Shown here: positions 18,167 to 26,277 of the stretch, in pieces | Position numbering within the stretch: position 1 is the first letter of the stretch | Layout: the number at the start of each line of letters is the position of its first letter | Assembly: GCF_015624485.1 (NCBI RefSeq) | Contig: NZ_CP061378.1 | Coordinates: forward strand, 7,337,611 to 7,401,610 | Source: Bradyrhizobium genosp. L | Lineage (GTDB): Bacteria > Pseudomonadota > Alphaproteobacteria > Rhizobiales > Xanthobacteraceae | DNA length: 64,000 nucleotides | Direction of reading: 5' to 3' | Notes under the pieces: model-generated | The model's input: only the letters and a program-made list of their open reading frames with translations | Told to the model about the DNA's origin: nothing | Database searches by the model: none | Position numbers and translations under genes: made by a program

Positions 18167-18631
18167 ATGGCCGCCTGGCTCGACCGCATCGACCTCAAGA
18201 TGCTGAGATTGCTGCAGAAGAACGGCCGGCTCAGCAATGCCGAGCTGGCCGAGCAGGTCGGCGTCAGCCCCGCCACCTGCCATCGCCGGACGCAGGCGCT
18301 GTTCGACGAGGGTTTTGTGGCCGGCGTGCGCGCCGTGGTGGCGCCGCGCAAGGTCGGCATGGGCACGCTGGTGATGGTCGGCGTCGTGCTCGACCGCTCG
18401 ACCCCGGAGAGCTTTGCAAGCTTCGAGCAGGCCGCCGCGAAGCTGAAATGCGTGCTCGACTGCCACCTCGTCGCCGGCGACTTCGACTATTTCCTGAAAA
18501 TCCGCGCCGGCGACGTCGACGACTTCAAGCGCATCCACGGCGACCAACTGATCGCGCTGCCCGGCGTGCGACAGACCCGCACTTTCTTCGTGATGAAGGA
18601 GGTGGTGGACAACGCGGCGCTGGAGTTTTGA
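18167..18631 (+). CDS. acdR: Lrp/AsnC-family regulator AcdR
   Basis: 154 aa. The N-terminal helix-turn-helix (about residues 20-42, LSNAELAEQVGVSPATCHRR) is followed by the AsnC ligand-binding/oligomer domain (RAM). It is divergent from acdS with about 160 bp between starts, the arrangement of the known acdR-acdS module, in which AcdR controls the deaminase gene. The ATG at 18167 is preferred; an upstream in-frame GTG at 18152 would place the ribosome site inside the coding region. Confidence 0.9.
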   Translation: MAAWLDRIDLKMLRLLQKNGRLSNAELAEQVGVSPATCHRRTQALFDEGFVAGVRAVVAPRKVGMGTLVMVGVVLDRSTPESFASFEQAAAKLKCVLDCHLVAGDFDYFLKIRAGDVDDFKRIHGDQLIALPGVRQTRTFFVMKEVVDNAALEF

Positions 18632-18836
18632 CGAAGTGGCAAAGCGTCGCAGCAGCGAACCAGGCGGCGTCAACAAATTGCGAGCGCATTTCGCGTCTAC
18701 ACTTGATGCCCTAGACTTCGAGACGCCAACATTGCCCGCGGAGCCGTAAAGCCGGAATTCACGTCACATATCAGTTCACCTCACGCTCCGAGTGGCTCGC
18801 GCCGTTGGCGGCACGCCGACATCACGGGAGAACGTC

Positions 18837-20237
18837 ATGACGATGAGACCCGATCCGACGTTTCACGCCTCGCCAAAGCTCGCCATGGAGGCTCCGCCGG
18901 AGAACTTCGCCTACACGCTGCTGCTCAGTCCCGACTTCTCGAAGCCCGACGCGCTCGCGGTGATCGACGTCAGACCGGCATCGAAGACCTACAGCCAGAT
19001 CGTTCACACCGTGACGATGCCCAACAAGGGCGACGAATTTCATCACTTCGGCTGGAACGCCTGCTCATCGGCCTTGTACCCGCTCGCCGGTCACGCGTTT
19101 GTCGAGCGGCGCTATCTGATCATTCCCGGACTGCGGTCGTCGCGCATCTATGTGATCGACACCAAGCCTTCGCCGCTGGAGGCGAAGATCCACAAGATCA
19201 TCGAGCCCGAGGAGGTGTTCGAGAAGACCGGCTACTCGCGGCCGCATACCACGCATTGCGGGCCTGGCGGCATCTATGTCTCGACGCTTGGCGGCGGCGG
19301 CAAGGATGGCACGCAAGGACCGCCCGGCATCTTCATCATGGACTGCGAGACCTTCGACATCCTCGGGCGCTGGGAGATCGATCGCGGCCCGCAGACCCTG
19401 CACTATGATTTCTGGTGGAATCTGCCGCGCGACTACATGGTCAGCAGCGAATGGGGGCTGCCGCCGCAATTCGAGAACGGCATCGTGCCGGAAGACCTGC
19501 TGTCGAACAAATATGGCCACCGGCTGCACTTCTGGGACCTGCGCGCGCGGCGCAACGTCCAAACCATCGACCTCGGCGCCAACCACCAGATGGCGCTCGA
19601 GGTCCGGCCCGCGCACGATCCGGTCCGCGAATACGGCTTTGTCGGCGTCGTCGTTGACACCACCAATCTCGAAGCTTCGATCTGGACCTGGTGGCGCGAC
19701 GGCGGAAAATTCCACGTCGAGAAGACCGCGACGATTCCGCCCGAACCGGCGCCCAAGGAGAAGCTGCCGCCTCTGTTACAGGGGTTCGGCGCGGTGCCGC
19801 CGCTGGTGACCGACATCGATCTGTCGATGGACGACCGCTTTCTCTACGTCTCCTGCTGGGGCACCGGCGAAATGCGCCAGTACGACGTCACCGATCCCAG
19901 GAAGCCGAAGCTGGCTGGCTCGGTGCATGTCGGTGGCATCGCGCGCCGGACGCCGCACCCGAACGGCAAGCCGTTTGCCGGCGGACCGCAGATGGTCGAG
20001 ATCAGCCGTGACGGCAAGCGCGTCTATTGGACCAACTCGCTCTATTCGACCTGGGACGACCAGTTCTATCCCGACGGCATGCCGGGCGCGGAAGTCATGG
20101 CCAATGTCGGCGCCAATGGCGGCATCGAGCTCGCGAAGGACTATTTCGTCAGCTTCCCCGAAGGCTATCGACCGCATCAAATCCGCCTCGAAGGCGGTGA
20201 CTGCTCGACCGATTCGTTCTGCTATCCCTCGGTTTGA
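18837..20237 (+). CDS. mtoX: methanethiol oxidase / selenium-binding protein SBP56
   Basis: 466 aa. The whole length matches the SBP56 family: FHHFGWNACSSAL near residue 65, RSSRIYVIDT, RPHTTHCGPGG, a seven-bladed propeller pattern and HPNGKPFAGGPQMVE near the C-terminus. The histidines HFGWN, HTTHC and HPNG are the probable copper ligands. Bacterial members (MtoX) oxidise methanethiol to formaldehyde, sulfide and hydrogen peroxide. The start is the ATG at 18837 with GGGAG 6 bp upstream; the frame is open 15 codons further. No obvious signal peptide is visible, although some MtoX proteins are periplasmic. Its stop overlaps the start of a membrane-protein gene. Confidence 0.85.
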   Translation: MTMRPDPTFHASPKLAMEAPPENFAYTLLLSPDFSKPDALAVIDVRPASKTYSQIVHTVTMPNKGDEFHHFGWNACSSALYPLAGHAFVERRYLIIPGLRSSRIYVIDTKPSPLEAKIHKIIEPEEVFEKTGYSRPHTTHCGPGGIYVSTLGGGGKDGTQGPPGIFIMDCETFDILGRWEIDRGPQTLHYDFWWNLPRDYMVSSEWGLPPQFENGIVPEDLLSNKYGHRLHFWDLRARRNVQTIDLGANHQMALEVRPAHDPVREYGFVGVVVDTTNLEASIWTWWRDGGKFHVEKTATIPPEPAPKEKLPPLLQGFGAVPPLVTDIDLSMDDRFLYVSCWGTGEMRQYDVTDPRKPKLAGSVHVGGIARRTPHPNGKPFAGGPQMVEISRDGKRVYWTNSLYSTWDDQFYPDGMPGAEVMANVGANGGIELAKDYFVSFPEGYRPHQIRLEGGDCSTDSFCYPSV

Positions 20238-20911
20238 ACTTGACCGAAGCAGGCGCGACCGCGGTCTGGTTGTGGCTCGCGATCGTCGCGAGCGGCCTCT
20301 ATCACGGAATCAATCCCGGCATGGGTTGGCCGCTCGCGGTTTCCGCCGGCCTGATGGACAGATCGTCGCGCGGGCTCGCCGGCGCGCTGCTGCCGCTATC
20401 GGCTGGCCATCTGGCGGCAATGCTGCTGATGCTGCTGCCGTTTGCGCTCCTGATCGCGCTGGTGGCATGGCAGCGCCAGATCCAGGTCGCGGCGGCGCTC
20501 ATCGTGATCGGCTTCGGCCTCGCACGCCTCGTGATCCGCCGTCATCCCCGGGCACTGGCACGGATACCGCCGACGCAACTGGCGCTGTGGTCGTTCGCGG
20601 TGGCGATCGCGCACGGCGCAGGCCTGATGCTGCTCCCGATCTATCTCGGGCTCTGCGCGAGCCCGGCTGCGCATGACGGCCACGGCGCGGCCGCAAATGT
20701 CGTCGGCCAGAATCTGGCAATGGCCCTGCTGGTGGCCTTGGTCCACACCGCCGCGACGCTGATTGCCGGCGGACTGCTGGCCTATCTGGTCTATCGCTAC
20801 CTCGGCGTGCGGTTTATCGCACGGAGCTGGCTCAATCTGGAGAGCGTTTGGGCAGCCAGCCTGATCGTGGTCGGGGCCACGGCGCTCGCGATCAATCTGA
20901 CGAGCCGGTGA
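20234..20911 (+). CDS. polytopic membrane protein coupled to mtoX
   Basis: 225 aa with about six hydrophobic segments. Two segments carry a histidine motif resembling those of Ni/Co and TauE-type transporters (LYHGINPG near residue 23 and AIAHGAG near residue 121), and a His-rich loop (AAHDGHGA, about residue 147) suggests metal binding. The start appears to be TTG at 20234, overlapping the mtoX stop as TTGA, so translation is coupled. Because SBP56 enzymes need copper, a role in metal delivery is attractive, but this is inference from position and His content only. Confidence 0.7.
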   Translation: MNLTEAGATAVWLWLAIVASGLYHGINPGMGWPLAVSAGLMDRSSRGLAGALLPLSAGHLAAMLLMLLPFALLIALVAWQRQIQVAAALIVIGFGLARLVIRRHPRALARIPPTQLALWSFAVAIAHGAGLMLLPIYLGLCASPAAHDGHGAAANVVGQNLAMALLVALVHTAATLIAGGLLAYLVYRYLGVRFIARSWLNLESVWAASLIVVGATALAINLTSR

Positions 20912-20964
20912 TCGCGGCGCGCGGCCGTTCTTGCGGCCGGCTGCGGATGCACTAGATAGCCTCG

Positions 20965-21768
20965 ATGTCGCACCCCGCCCTGCAGGATTTCATCGCCGGC
21001 CACCAGCGCCTGTTCGTGCTGACCGGGGCCGGCTGCAGCACCAATTCCGGGATTCCCGACTATCGCGACAGCGACGGCAACTGGAAGCGGACGCGGCCGG
21101 TCACGATCCAGGCGTTCTTGGGCGAGGCCGCCACGCGGCAGCGCTACTGGGCGCGCAGCATGGTCGGCTGGCGGCGGTTCGGCCGCGCCGCGCCGAACGA
21201 CGCGCATCGCGCGCTGGCGAAGCTCGAAGAACATGGCCGCTGCGAGCTGCTGCTGACGCAGAATGTCGATCGCCTGCACCAGGCCGCAGGCAGCCGGAAG
21301 GTGATCGACCTGCACGGACGGCTCGACGTGGTCCGCTGCCTCGGCTGCGGCGCGACGACGCCGCGCGAGGAATTTCAAAGCGAGCTGGCACGACGCAATC
21401 CCGCCTGGCTCGCGCTCGATGCGGCGGATGCGCCCGACGGCGATGCCGATCTCGATCATGATTTTTCATCGTTCGTGGTGCCGGCGTGCGAGGCCTGTGG
21501 CGGCGTGCTGAAGCCCGACGTGGTGTTCTTCGGCGAGAATGTACCACGCGATGTCGTCGCGTCGGCGCAAGAGCGCCTGGAGCGGGCCGATGCCATGCTG
21601 GTGGTCGGCTCTTCGCTGATGGTCTATTCCGGCTTTCGCTTCGTGCGGACGGCACAAGAGCGGGGCTTGCCGATCGCGGCGGTGAATCTCGGACGCACCC
21701 GGGCCGATGAGCTGCTCACGCTCAAGGTCGAGGACAGTTGCGAGACAGCGCTGGCGTTCCTGCTGTAG
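20965..21768 (+). CDS. Sir2-family NAD-dependent protein deacylase
   Basis: 267 aa. It has the NAD-binding motif GAGCSTNSGIPDYRD (about residue 20), TQNVDRLHQAAG, the catalytic His in DLHG (about residue 117), and two CxxC zinc pairs (CLGCG at about 125 and CEACG at about 175). VVGSSLMVYSG and VNLGRT complete the fold. This is a class II/SIRT4-like sirtuin by the GCSTNSGIPDYR form. It is probably cytoplasmic, removing acyl groups from lysines. It begins 53 bp after the membrane-protein gene and may belong to the same transcript. Confidence 0.93.
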   Translation: MSHPALQDFIAGHQRLFVLTGAGCSTNSGIPDYRDSDGNWKRTRPVTIQAFLGEAATRQRYWARSMVGWRRFGRAAPNDAHRALAKLEEHGRCELLLTQNVDRLHQAAGSRKVIDLHGRLDVVRCLGCGATTPREEFQSELARRNPAWLALDAADAPDGDADLDHDFSSFVVPACEACGGVLKPDVVFFGENVPRDVVASAQERLERADAMLVVGSSLMVYSGFRFVRTAQERGLPIAAVNLGRTRADELLTLKVEDSCETALAFLL

Positions 21769-21773
21769 AGCCT

Positions 21774-21817
21774 CGTCATTCCGGGGGGCGCCTCTTGGCG
21801 CGAGCCCGGAAATGACG
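21774..21817. terminator. REP-like hairpin between convergent genes
   Basis: CGTCATT (21774-21780) and AATGACG (21811-21817) are perfect inverted arms enclosing CCGGG-rich inner pairs. It lies 5 bp after the sirtuin stop and just after the end of the min operon gene, so it can act as a two-way terminator. The outer sequence matches the CGTCATTCCGGGG repeat family seen at 53675 and 60046. Confidence 0.55.
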
Positions 21818-21819
21818 AC

Positions 21820-22116
21820 TCACGCCCGCTGCCGCTGCGCCTTGGCTATCGGCAGATTGGCGTTCCAATGCTCCCAGCTGACGCTGGCGAGGCTGCCGCG
21901 ATCGGTCGCCAGCGGGCGGCGGCTGCGGCGCTCATATTCGGCGATGCAGCGGCCGGATTCGCCGATCTTGCGCTGCAATTCGTCGATCGTCATCTGCGTC
22001 GCACGGCCGCAATTGGCCTTGCCGATCTGCTCGACCTCGAGCGCCTTCAACGCCGCGCGGAGCTTCTTGAGCTGCGCGCGCTGCCAGGCGATGTGACTGT
22101 TGCTGTCTGCTGTCAT
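21820..22116 (-). CDS. 98-aa protein coupled to minE, unknown function
   Basis: Soluble and highly charged, with a predicted long helix (residues about 8-65, LKKLRAALKALEVEQIG...ELQRKIGESGRCIAEYERRSRR). No signal peptide or known domain is seen. Its ATG overlaps the minE stop by 4 bp (22113-22116), so it is the fourth gene of the minCDE operon and translationally coupled. The coupling points to a link with division-site placement, but nothing in the sequence shows a function. Confidence 0.75.
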   Translation of the reverse strand: MTADSNSHIAWQRAQLKKLRAALKALEVEQIGKANCGRATQMTIDELQRKIGESGRCIAEYERRSRRPLATDRGSLASVSWEHWNANLPIAKAQRQRA

Positions 22117-22397
22117 GTGGCCGCCACCATCATCGATCGTTGCACGCCGTTGGGTACCTCGATGTCGACCTCGAGCATCGAGACGAACTTGCCGCGGTCC
22201 ATCCGGATCACGACCTTGTCGGGATCGACCTCGACATGCTTGGACACCACGGCAAGGATTTCGCCGCGCAGAATCTCCAGCAGATCGGACCCGCCGCCAC
22301 CCCGGCCGCGTTCATGCGCGAGCAGGATCTGCAACCGCTCCCGTGCGACGGGCGCCGACGCGGCGCGGCCACCGAACAGCCGCATCACGTTCATCAT
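22113..22397 (-). CDS. minE: cell division topological specificity factor MinE
   Basis: 94 aa. It has the amphipathic N-terminus (MMNVMRLFGGR), the MinD-binding segment (ARERLQILLAHERG) and the C-terminal dimerisation strand region (LEVDIEVP). It displaces MinD from the membrane and drives the oscillation that keeps the division inhibitor away from mid-cell. It follows minD with a 4-bp ATGA overlap (22394-22397). Confidence 0.95.
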   Translation of the reverse strand: MMNVMRLFGGRAASAPVARERLQILLAHERGRGGGGSDLLEILRGEILAVVSKHVEVDPDKVVIRMDRGKFVSMLEVDIEVPNGVQRSMMVAAT

Positions 22398-23209
22398 GCC
22401 GCCCTCCGTCGCAGCAGCCGGTCCATCAGCCCCTTGCGCTCGACCGGCACCGTCATCTCGACCGGCTCGCCCATCAGGCGGCGCACGGCGTCGATATAGG
22501 CCCGCGCCGGCGCGCTGCCGGCATTGTTCAGCGTCACCGGGCAGCCGACATTGGAGGCGCGCAGCACGTCCTGGCTTTCCGGGACGATGCCGAGCAGCGG
22601 CGTCGCCAGGATCTCAAGAATATCGTCGATCGTCAGCATCTCGCCGCGGGCGGCGCGCGCGGCATCGTAGCGCGTGATCAGCAAATGCTTCTCGACTCGC
22701 TCGCCACGCTCGGCGCGTGCCGTCTTGGAATCGAGCATGCCGATGATGCGGTCGGAATCGCGCACCGACGAGACTTCCGGATTGGTGACGATGATGGCCT
22801 CGTCGGCATAGCGCATCGCGAGCGTCGCGCCGCGTTCGATGCCGGCCGGGCTGTCGCACAGGATCCAGTCGAATTTCGGCCGCAGATCCGAGATCACGCG
22901 CTTGATGCCTTCCTCGGTCAGCGCATCCTTGTCGCGGGTCTGCGAGGCCGGCAGCAGCCAGAGATTCTCCAGCCGCTTGTCGCGGATCAAGGCCTGCGGC
23001 AGCTTGGCCACCCCCTGCACCACGTTGATGAGGTCGAACACGACCCGCCGCTCGGCGCCCATCACGAGGTCGAGGTTGCGCAAGCCGACGTCGAAATCGA
23101 TCACGACGACGTTCTGCCCCATCTGCGCTAGCGCCGCGCCGAGCGCGGCGGTCGACGTCGTCTTGCCGACGCCGCCTTTACCTGAGGTCACGACCAGGAC
23201 CTTGGCCAT
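22394..23209 (-). CDS. minD: septum site-determining ATPase MinD
   Basis: 271 aa from the ATG at 23209, which has AAGGAGAAGAG upstream; the open frame continues further but has no homology. It shows the deviant Walker A SGKGGVGKTT, DFDVGLRNLDL, and the C-terminal membrane-targeting amphipathic helix (RKGLMDRLLRRRAA). It recruits MinC to the membrane and is released by MinE. The second gene of minCDE, it is separated from minC by 77 bp containing a short repeat. Confidence 0.96.
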   Translation of the reverse strand: MAKVLVVTSGKGGVGKTTSTAALGAALAQMGQNVVVIDFDVGLRNLDLVMGAERRVVFDLINVVQGVAKLPQALIRDKRLENLWLLPASQTRDKDALTEEGIKRVISDLRPKFDWILCDSPAGIERGATLAMRYADEAIIVTNPEVSSVRDSDRIIGMLDSKTARAERGERVEKHLLITRYDAARAARGEMLTIDDILEILATPLLGIVPESQDVLRASNVGCPVTLNNAGSAPARAYIDAVRRLMGEPVEMTVPVERKGLMDRLLRRRAA

Positions 23210-23240
23210 TCTCTTCTCCTTGTGGTCGGTTCTCGTTTGA

Positions 23241-23285
23241 GCATGATCATTTCGGAAAACCGCTGCACACTTTTCCGGATCATGC
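23241..23285. repeat. 45-bp palindromic repeat, copy 1 (between minD and minC)
   Basis: It begins GCATGATC and ends GATCATGC, with CGGAAAA and TTTTCCG inner arms. A second copy at 59285-59329 matches at about 40 of 45 positions in the same orientation; the mismatches cluster in the two loop triplets. It lies inside the minCDE transcript between minC and minD. Confidence 0.8.
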
Positions 23286-23286
23286 C

Positions 23287-23985
23287 CTAGTTCAATGGTG
23301 TGATGCGCAGCATCTCGCCCTCGAGCCACGCCTGGGCGGCCCGGTTGCGCAAGCTTGCGTCGATGTCTTCCGCCGTCTGGTAGTAGCCGTCGATGGCGAG
23401 CAGCTCGGCCTCGATCTTCTGGCAGAAGATCCGCGCCGCCGCGTTGCCGTTGATGCCGGCCATCGCGCGGCCGCGCAGCGAGCCGTAGATATGGATCGAG
23501 CCGCCGGCGACGATTTCGGCACCGGAGCCGACCGAGCCGAGCACGGTGACGTCGCCCTCGGCGAACACGATCGACTGCCCGGAGCGGACCGGCTGCTCCA
23601 GCAGCAGCGAGGGTGATTTCGTCTTGGCCTGGACCGCCGAAGGCTTCGGCTCGGTCTGGGCGATGACGCAGGCGCGGCCGCCGGTCAGCAGCGGCGGCAT
23701 GTTGGCACCGAGCCGCGCTTCATCGACGCCCTCGATGCCGAGGATGCGGATGTCGCGCTCACCGAGGCTGCCGACCAGATGCGTGATCGCGCTCTGGCTG
23801 AGATCGACCGCCGCAAGATCGAGCACCACCGGCTTGCCGGTGAAGAAGCCGGGCGACTTCGCCAAGGTCGCATCGATCTCGGCGAGCCAGTTGACGATCG
23901 GCACCACGGGCGAGAACACGAACGCAACATAGGAGCGGCCGCGCATGCGGACCTGTTGACGTGCGGCCTGTTGAGTTGCGTCCAT
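23287..23985 (-). CDS. minC: septum site-determining protein MinC
   Basis: 232 aa. The N-terminal domain (about residues 12-105, FsZ-inhibiting) is joined by a linker to a C-terminal beta-helix domain (about 130-230) with the conserved SGxxIxAxGSIHIYGSLRGRAMAG pattern. It blocks FtsZ polymerisation at the poles when recruited by MinD. It is the first gene of the operon. The region upstream holds three GGTTAAC elements that look like CtrA sites. Confidence 0.95.
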   Translation of the reverse strand: MDATQQAARQQVRMRGRSYVAFVFSPVVPIVNWLAEIDATLAKSPGFFTGKPVVLDLAAVDLSQSAITHLVGSLGERDIRILGIEGVDEARLGANMPPLLTGGRACVIAQTEPKPSAVQAKTKSPSLLLEQPVRSGQSIVFAEGDVTVLGSVGSGAEIVAGGSIHIYGSLRGRAMAGINGNAAARIFCQKIEAELLAIDGYYQTAEDIDASLRNRAAQAWLEGEMLRITPLN

Positions 23986-24011
23986 CGCTCCTGACTCGGT
24001 TGTCTTGTCGA

Positions 24012-24051
24012 ATGGTTAACAATCGGCCCGCATGGTTAACCGAAGGTTAAC
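24012..24051 (-). promoter_or_regulatory. CtrA-like boxes upstream of minC
   Basis: On the minC sense strand the region reads TTAACCTTCGGTTAACCAT, then 12 bases later TTAACCAT. The first is an exact TTAA-N7-TTAA (24036-24050), the full CtrA box, and its 3' half plus the second element (24012-24019) are TTAACCAT half-sites. The boxes lie 27-65 bp before the minC start, inside the expected promoter. CtrA control of min genes is known in Sinorhizobium; here it is a prediction from the motif. Confidence 0.55.
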
Positions 24052-24169
24052 AGAGGCCGGGATGTTACGGATTTGAGTTGGGAGGCTGCTTGGCGGCAAC
24101 GCACGCCGCTTTCAGCTCGCCTCGCCTCCGGGGGAGGGGTCGCACCACACCGGAGATGGGATGGCTGCG

Positions 24170-24880
24170 CTACCTGTTGCCGGCGCGAGGCTGCTGGGAC
24201 AATTGCCGCAGGAAATCGTTGGTGTTCTTGGTCAGGCCGTTGCTCTGGACCTGATTGTCCGGCGAGTTCATCACCGGCGGGAGCGAGACGGTTGGCGAAG
24301 AAGAGGCCTGGGTCGCGCGCTGCTGCGGAAACCGCCAAGCGACGATGAGCCCGAGCACCACGACGGCGGCCACGGCAACGGTACCGACCGTGAGCGGATC
24401 CGGCCTGCGACGCTCGACCACCGTGTCCGGAAGCATGGGTGACGCACCGACTTCGGCCGGCGCTGGCACCGCCGCGACGTCGGGAGCGGCCTGCGCTACG
24501 ACGGCAGCCGGTCTGCCTTTCACGCTGCCCGCGACGATCAGCAAGACGAGATTGACGCCGCTGCTGAACAAACCGACCGTCCTCAAGAGCGCCATGAACT
24601 GGGCGTCCGGAAGCTTGTTTGCGATCGCGTAAGGAACAAGCCCCAGCGGAATCACCACCGTCGTGGCAATCACGATCAACGCGGCGATCCAGCCCGGCCA
24701 GCCGATATCCTTGAACCGGCGCACCAGGATGAGCGCGTACCAGATGACGATGATGATGTCGGCGGTGCCTACCGCCGGAACTCCCGCCGCAGCGGCCAAT
24801 GACGCCACCACATGCACGAGCACCAATGGGATCGCCCATTTCCAGAATGTCGTCCGGTCGACATTCTCAGGTAGCTTCAT
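24170..24880 (-). CDS. membrane protein with DUF805-like N-terminal region
   Basis: 236 aa. The first about 120 residues carry four hydrophobic segments and the RRFKDIGWPGW motif typical of DUF805 proteins (about residues 54-64). A Pro/Ala linker (about 121-160) leads to one more membrane helix (about 164-183) and a polar tail rich in Gln, Ser and Asn that probably faces the periplasm. Function is unknown. It is not linked to a neighbouring operon; 230 bp without clear features separate it from the next gene. Confidence 0.6.
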   Translation of the reverse strand: MKLPENVDRTTFWKWAIPLVLVHVVASLAAAAGVPAVGTADIIIVIWYALILVRRFKDIGWPGWIAALIVIATTVVIPLGLVPYAIANKLPDAQFMALLRTVGLFSSGVNLVLLIVAGSVKGRPAAVVAQAAPDVAAVPAPAEVGASPMLPDTVVERRRPDPLTVGTVAVAAVVVLGLIVAWRFPQQRATQASSSPTVSLPPVMNSPDNQVQSNGLTKNTNDFLRQLSQQPRAGNR

Positions 24881-25110
24881 CGTTCACCCCTTGGAATTTC
24901 CGCGCGCGTCAATCCCTCGACAATTCCGGCGCTGCGACAATCGCCCACCATCGCAGCGTTTTGCGGTGATGCCGGTGATGATGACATGGCCGCACCGGGA
25001 TGAGCAACCGTGCCGCGTGGCGATCACCGTGAGGCCGCGCGTCGATGCATCAAGCCGCGCGGGCGAGGCCGGCAACGGCGATCACCGACGCGATGCTGTC
25101 GCGCGCGTGA

Positions 25111-25374
25111 TCAATGCGGCCGCGACGGCGTGCGCTCGGCTTGCGTGGAGGCATCGAACACCGCGCGGCACGACGGGCTCAGGCTGTCGACCTGCGCGGC
25201 CATGCAATCCCTGATCCGGTTGCGGTCCGGAATGTAGGCGCCGCACAGGCGCATCGCATCGCCCATGCAGGCTTGCCGCTGGACGGCCTCGCTCGGCCCG
25301 GACTGGGCAAACGCTGAAGTCATCGCGGGTGCGATGGTGGCGGCGATGACGACGAGGGCAAGACGACGTTTCAT
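25111..25374 (-). CDS. small secreted cysteine-motif protein, 87 aa
   Basis: The signal peptide (MKRRLALVVIAATIAPAMTSAFA, cleavage near residue 23) is followed by a single repeat with four cysteines (QACMGDAMRLC...RDCMAAQVDSLSPSC), the spacing of the cysteine-rich (GLG1-type) repeat found in small rhizobial periplasmic proteins. Function is unknown. The stop of the TetR gene lies 3 bp upstream of its start, so the two may be co-transcribed. Confidence 0.7.
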   Translation of the reverse strand: MKRRLALVVIAATIAPAMTSAFAQSGPSEAVQRQACMGDAMRLCGAYIPDRNRIRDCMAAQVDSLSPSCRAVFDASTQAERTPSRPH

Positions 25375-25377
25375 GGA

Positions 25378-26061
25378 TCACTCTTTCACAGTCAGGTTGG
25401 TGTCTTGGGGGAGGTGCAGCAGGGTTGCGATCGCGGTGTCGATCAGGAGCGTCCACGACGCCTTCGGATCGATCTCGGGCGCGATCCGTGTCAGCAGCAT
25501 CGGAAATGTCGGCGGCGGATTGAGCGCGGCATTGAGCAGCCCGAAGAACAGCGCCGGATGGCTGGCGCGAACGATGCCGGCGGCGATGCCGGCCTGCAGC
25601 AGTTCGCGCACCGATTCGTAGGCCGGACGCAGCAGCTTCTCGGTCACCTGCGCGGTCCGCTCCGGCGCCTCGGCGCCGTGCCGGACCGCGAAATTCTTGG
25701 CCTGCGGATAGGCGGCATAGAACGTCGCGACGCGGATGATGACGTCGCGCAGCCGATCGCCGAGCGGACGGCCAGCATCGTTTGCGACGTTCGCAATGTC
25801 GGCGATCGCAGGGGTCGCGCTCGCGATGATGCGGTCGAGACAGGCCTCCCAGAGCGCGGCCTTGTTGCCGAAATGGACGCGGACCAGGTTCGGGCTGACA
25901 TTCGCCGCAGTGGCGATGCTGCGCAGGTCGGCGCCGTCGAAGCCGAGACCGGCAAAGGCCTCCGTCGCCGCGAGCAGCAACGCCTGGCGGCCATCGGGCA
26001 TGTCCTTGCTTCGGCGCCCTCTTGGCCGGGTGATTTTGGTGGTGTCAGTCATCGCGCTCAT
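25378..26061 (-). CDS. TetR/AcrR-family transcriptional regulator
   Basis: 227 aa from the ATG at 26061 (a second ATG at 26052 is also possible). The N-terminal helix-turn-helix (about residues 38-70, ATEAFAGLGFDGADLRSIATAANVS...) is followed by an all-helical ligand domain. The start lies at the edge of a perfect ATATGT/ACATAT palindrome that is a likely own operator. The small secreted protein gene follows after 3 bp. The divergent side contains no gene close by, so the main target is probably its own operon. The effector is unknown. Confidence 0.85.
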   Translation of the reverse strand: MSAMTDTTKITRPRGRRSKDMPDGRQALLLAATEAFAGLGFDGADLRSIATAANVSPNLVRVHFGNKAALWEACLDRIIASATPAIADIANVANDAGRPLGDRLRDVIIRVATFYAAYPQAKNFAVRHGAEAPERTAQVTEKLLRPAYESVRELLQAGIAAGIVRASHPALFFGLLNAALNPPPTFPMLLTRIAPEIDPKASWTLLIDTAIATLLHLPQDTNLTVKE

Positions 26062-26062
26062 A

Positions 26063-26082
26063 ATATGTTCGATTGTACATAT
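26063..26082. promoter_or_regulatory. palindrome at the TetR gene start, candidate operator
   Basis: ATATGTTCGATTGTACATAT: perfect 6-bp arms with an 8-bp spacer, directly in front of the TetR-family start codon in an AT-rich pocket. The length and symmetry are those of TetR-family operators. Confidence 0.5.
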
Positions 26083-26210
26083 AAGCGCGCAATGCTCTGT
26101 CGCAAGAGGCGGAGCCTGGAGGCGGAATTCAGAAAAACTATTTTGAATCAATTACTTAAATTTAGCTATGACCGGTGGCGTGAGAATCGCCGCGATACCG
26201 CGGGGTGCCC

Positions 26211-26245
26211 AAAAGCAAAAAGCCGGCGTCGTCCGACGCCGGCTT
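26211..26245 (-). terminator. intrinsic terminator of pstS
   Basis: A perfect 11-bp stem (AAGCCGGCGTC 26220-26230 and GACGCCGGCTT 26235-26245) with a 4-base loop. On the minus strand it is followed by TTTTTGCTTTT. It starts 33 bp after the pstS stop, so pstS is transcribed alone. Confidence 0.85.
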
Positions 26246-26277
26246 GATGCAGTCGCGAGCTTTCAGTGAGGAGTGAC

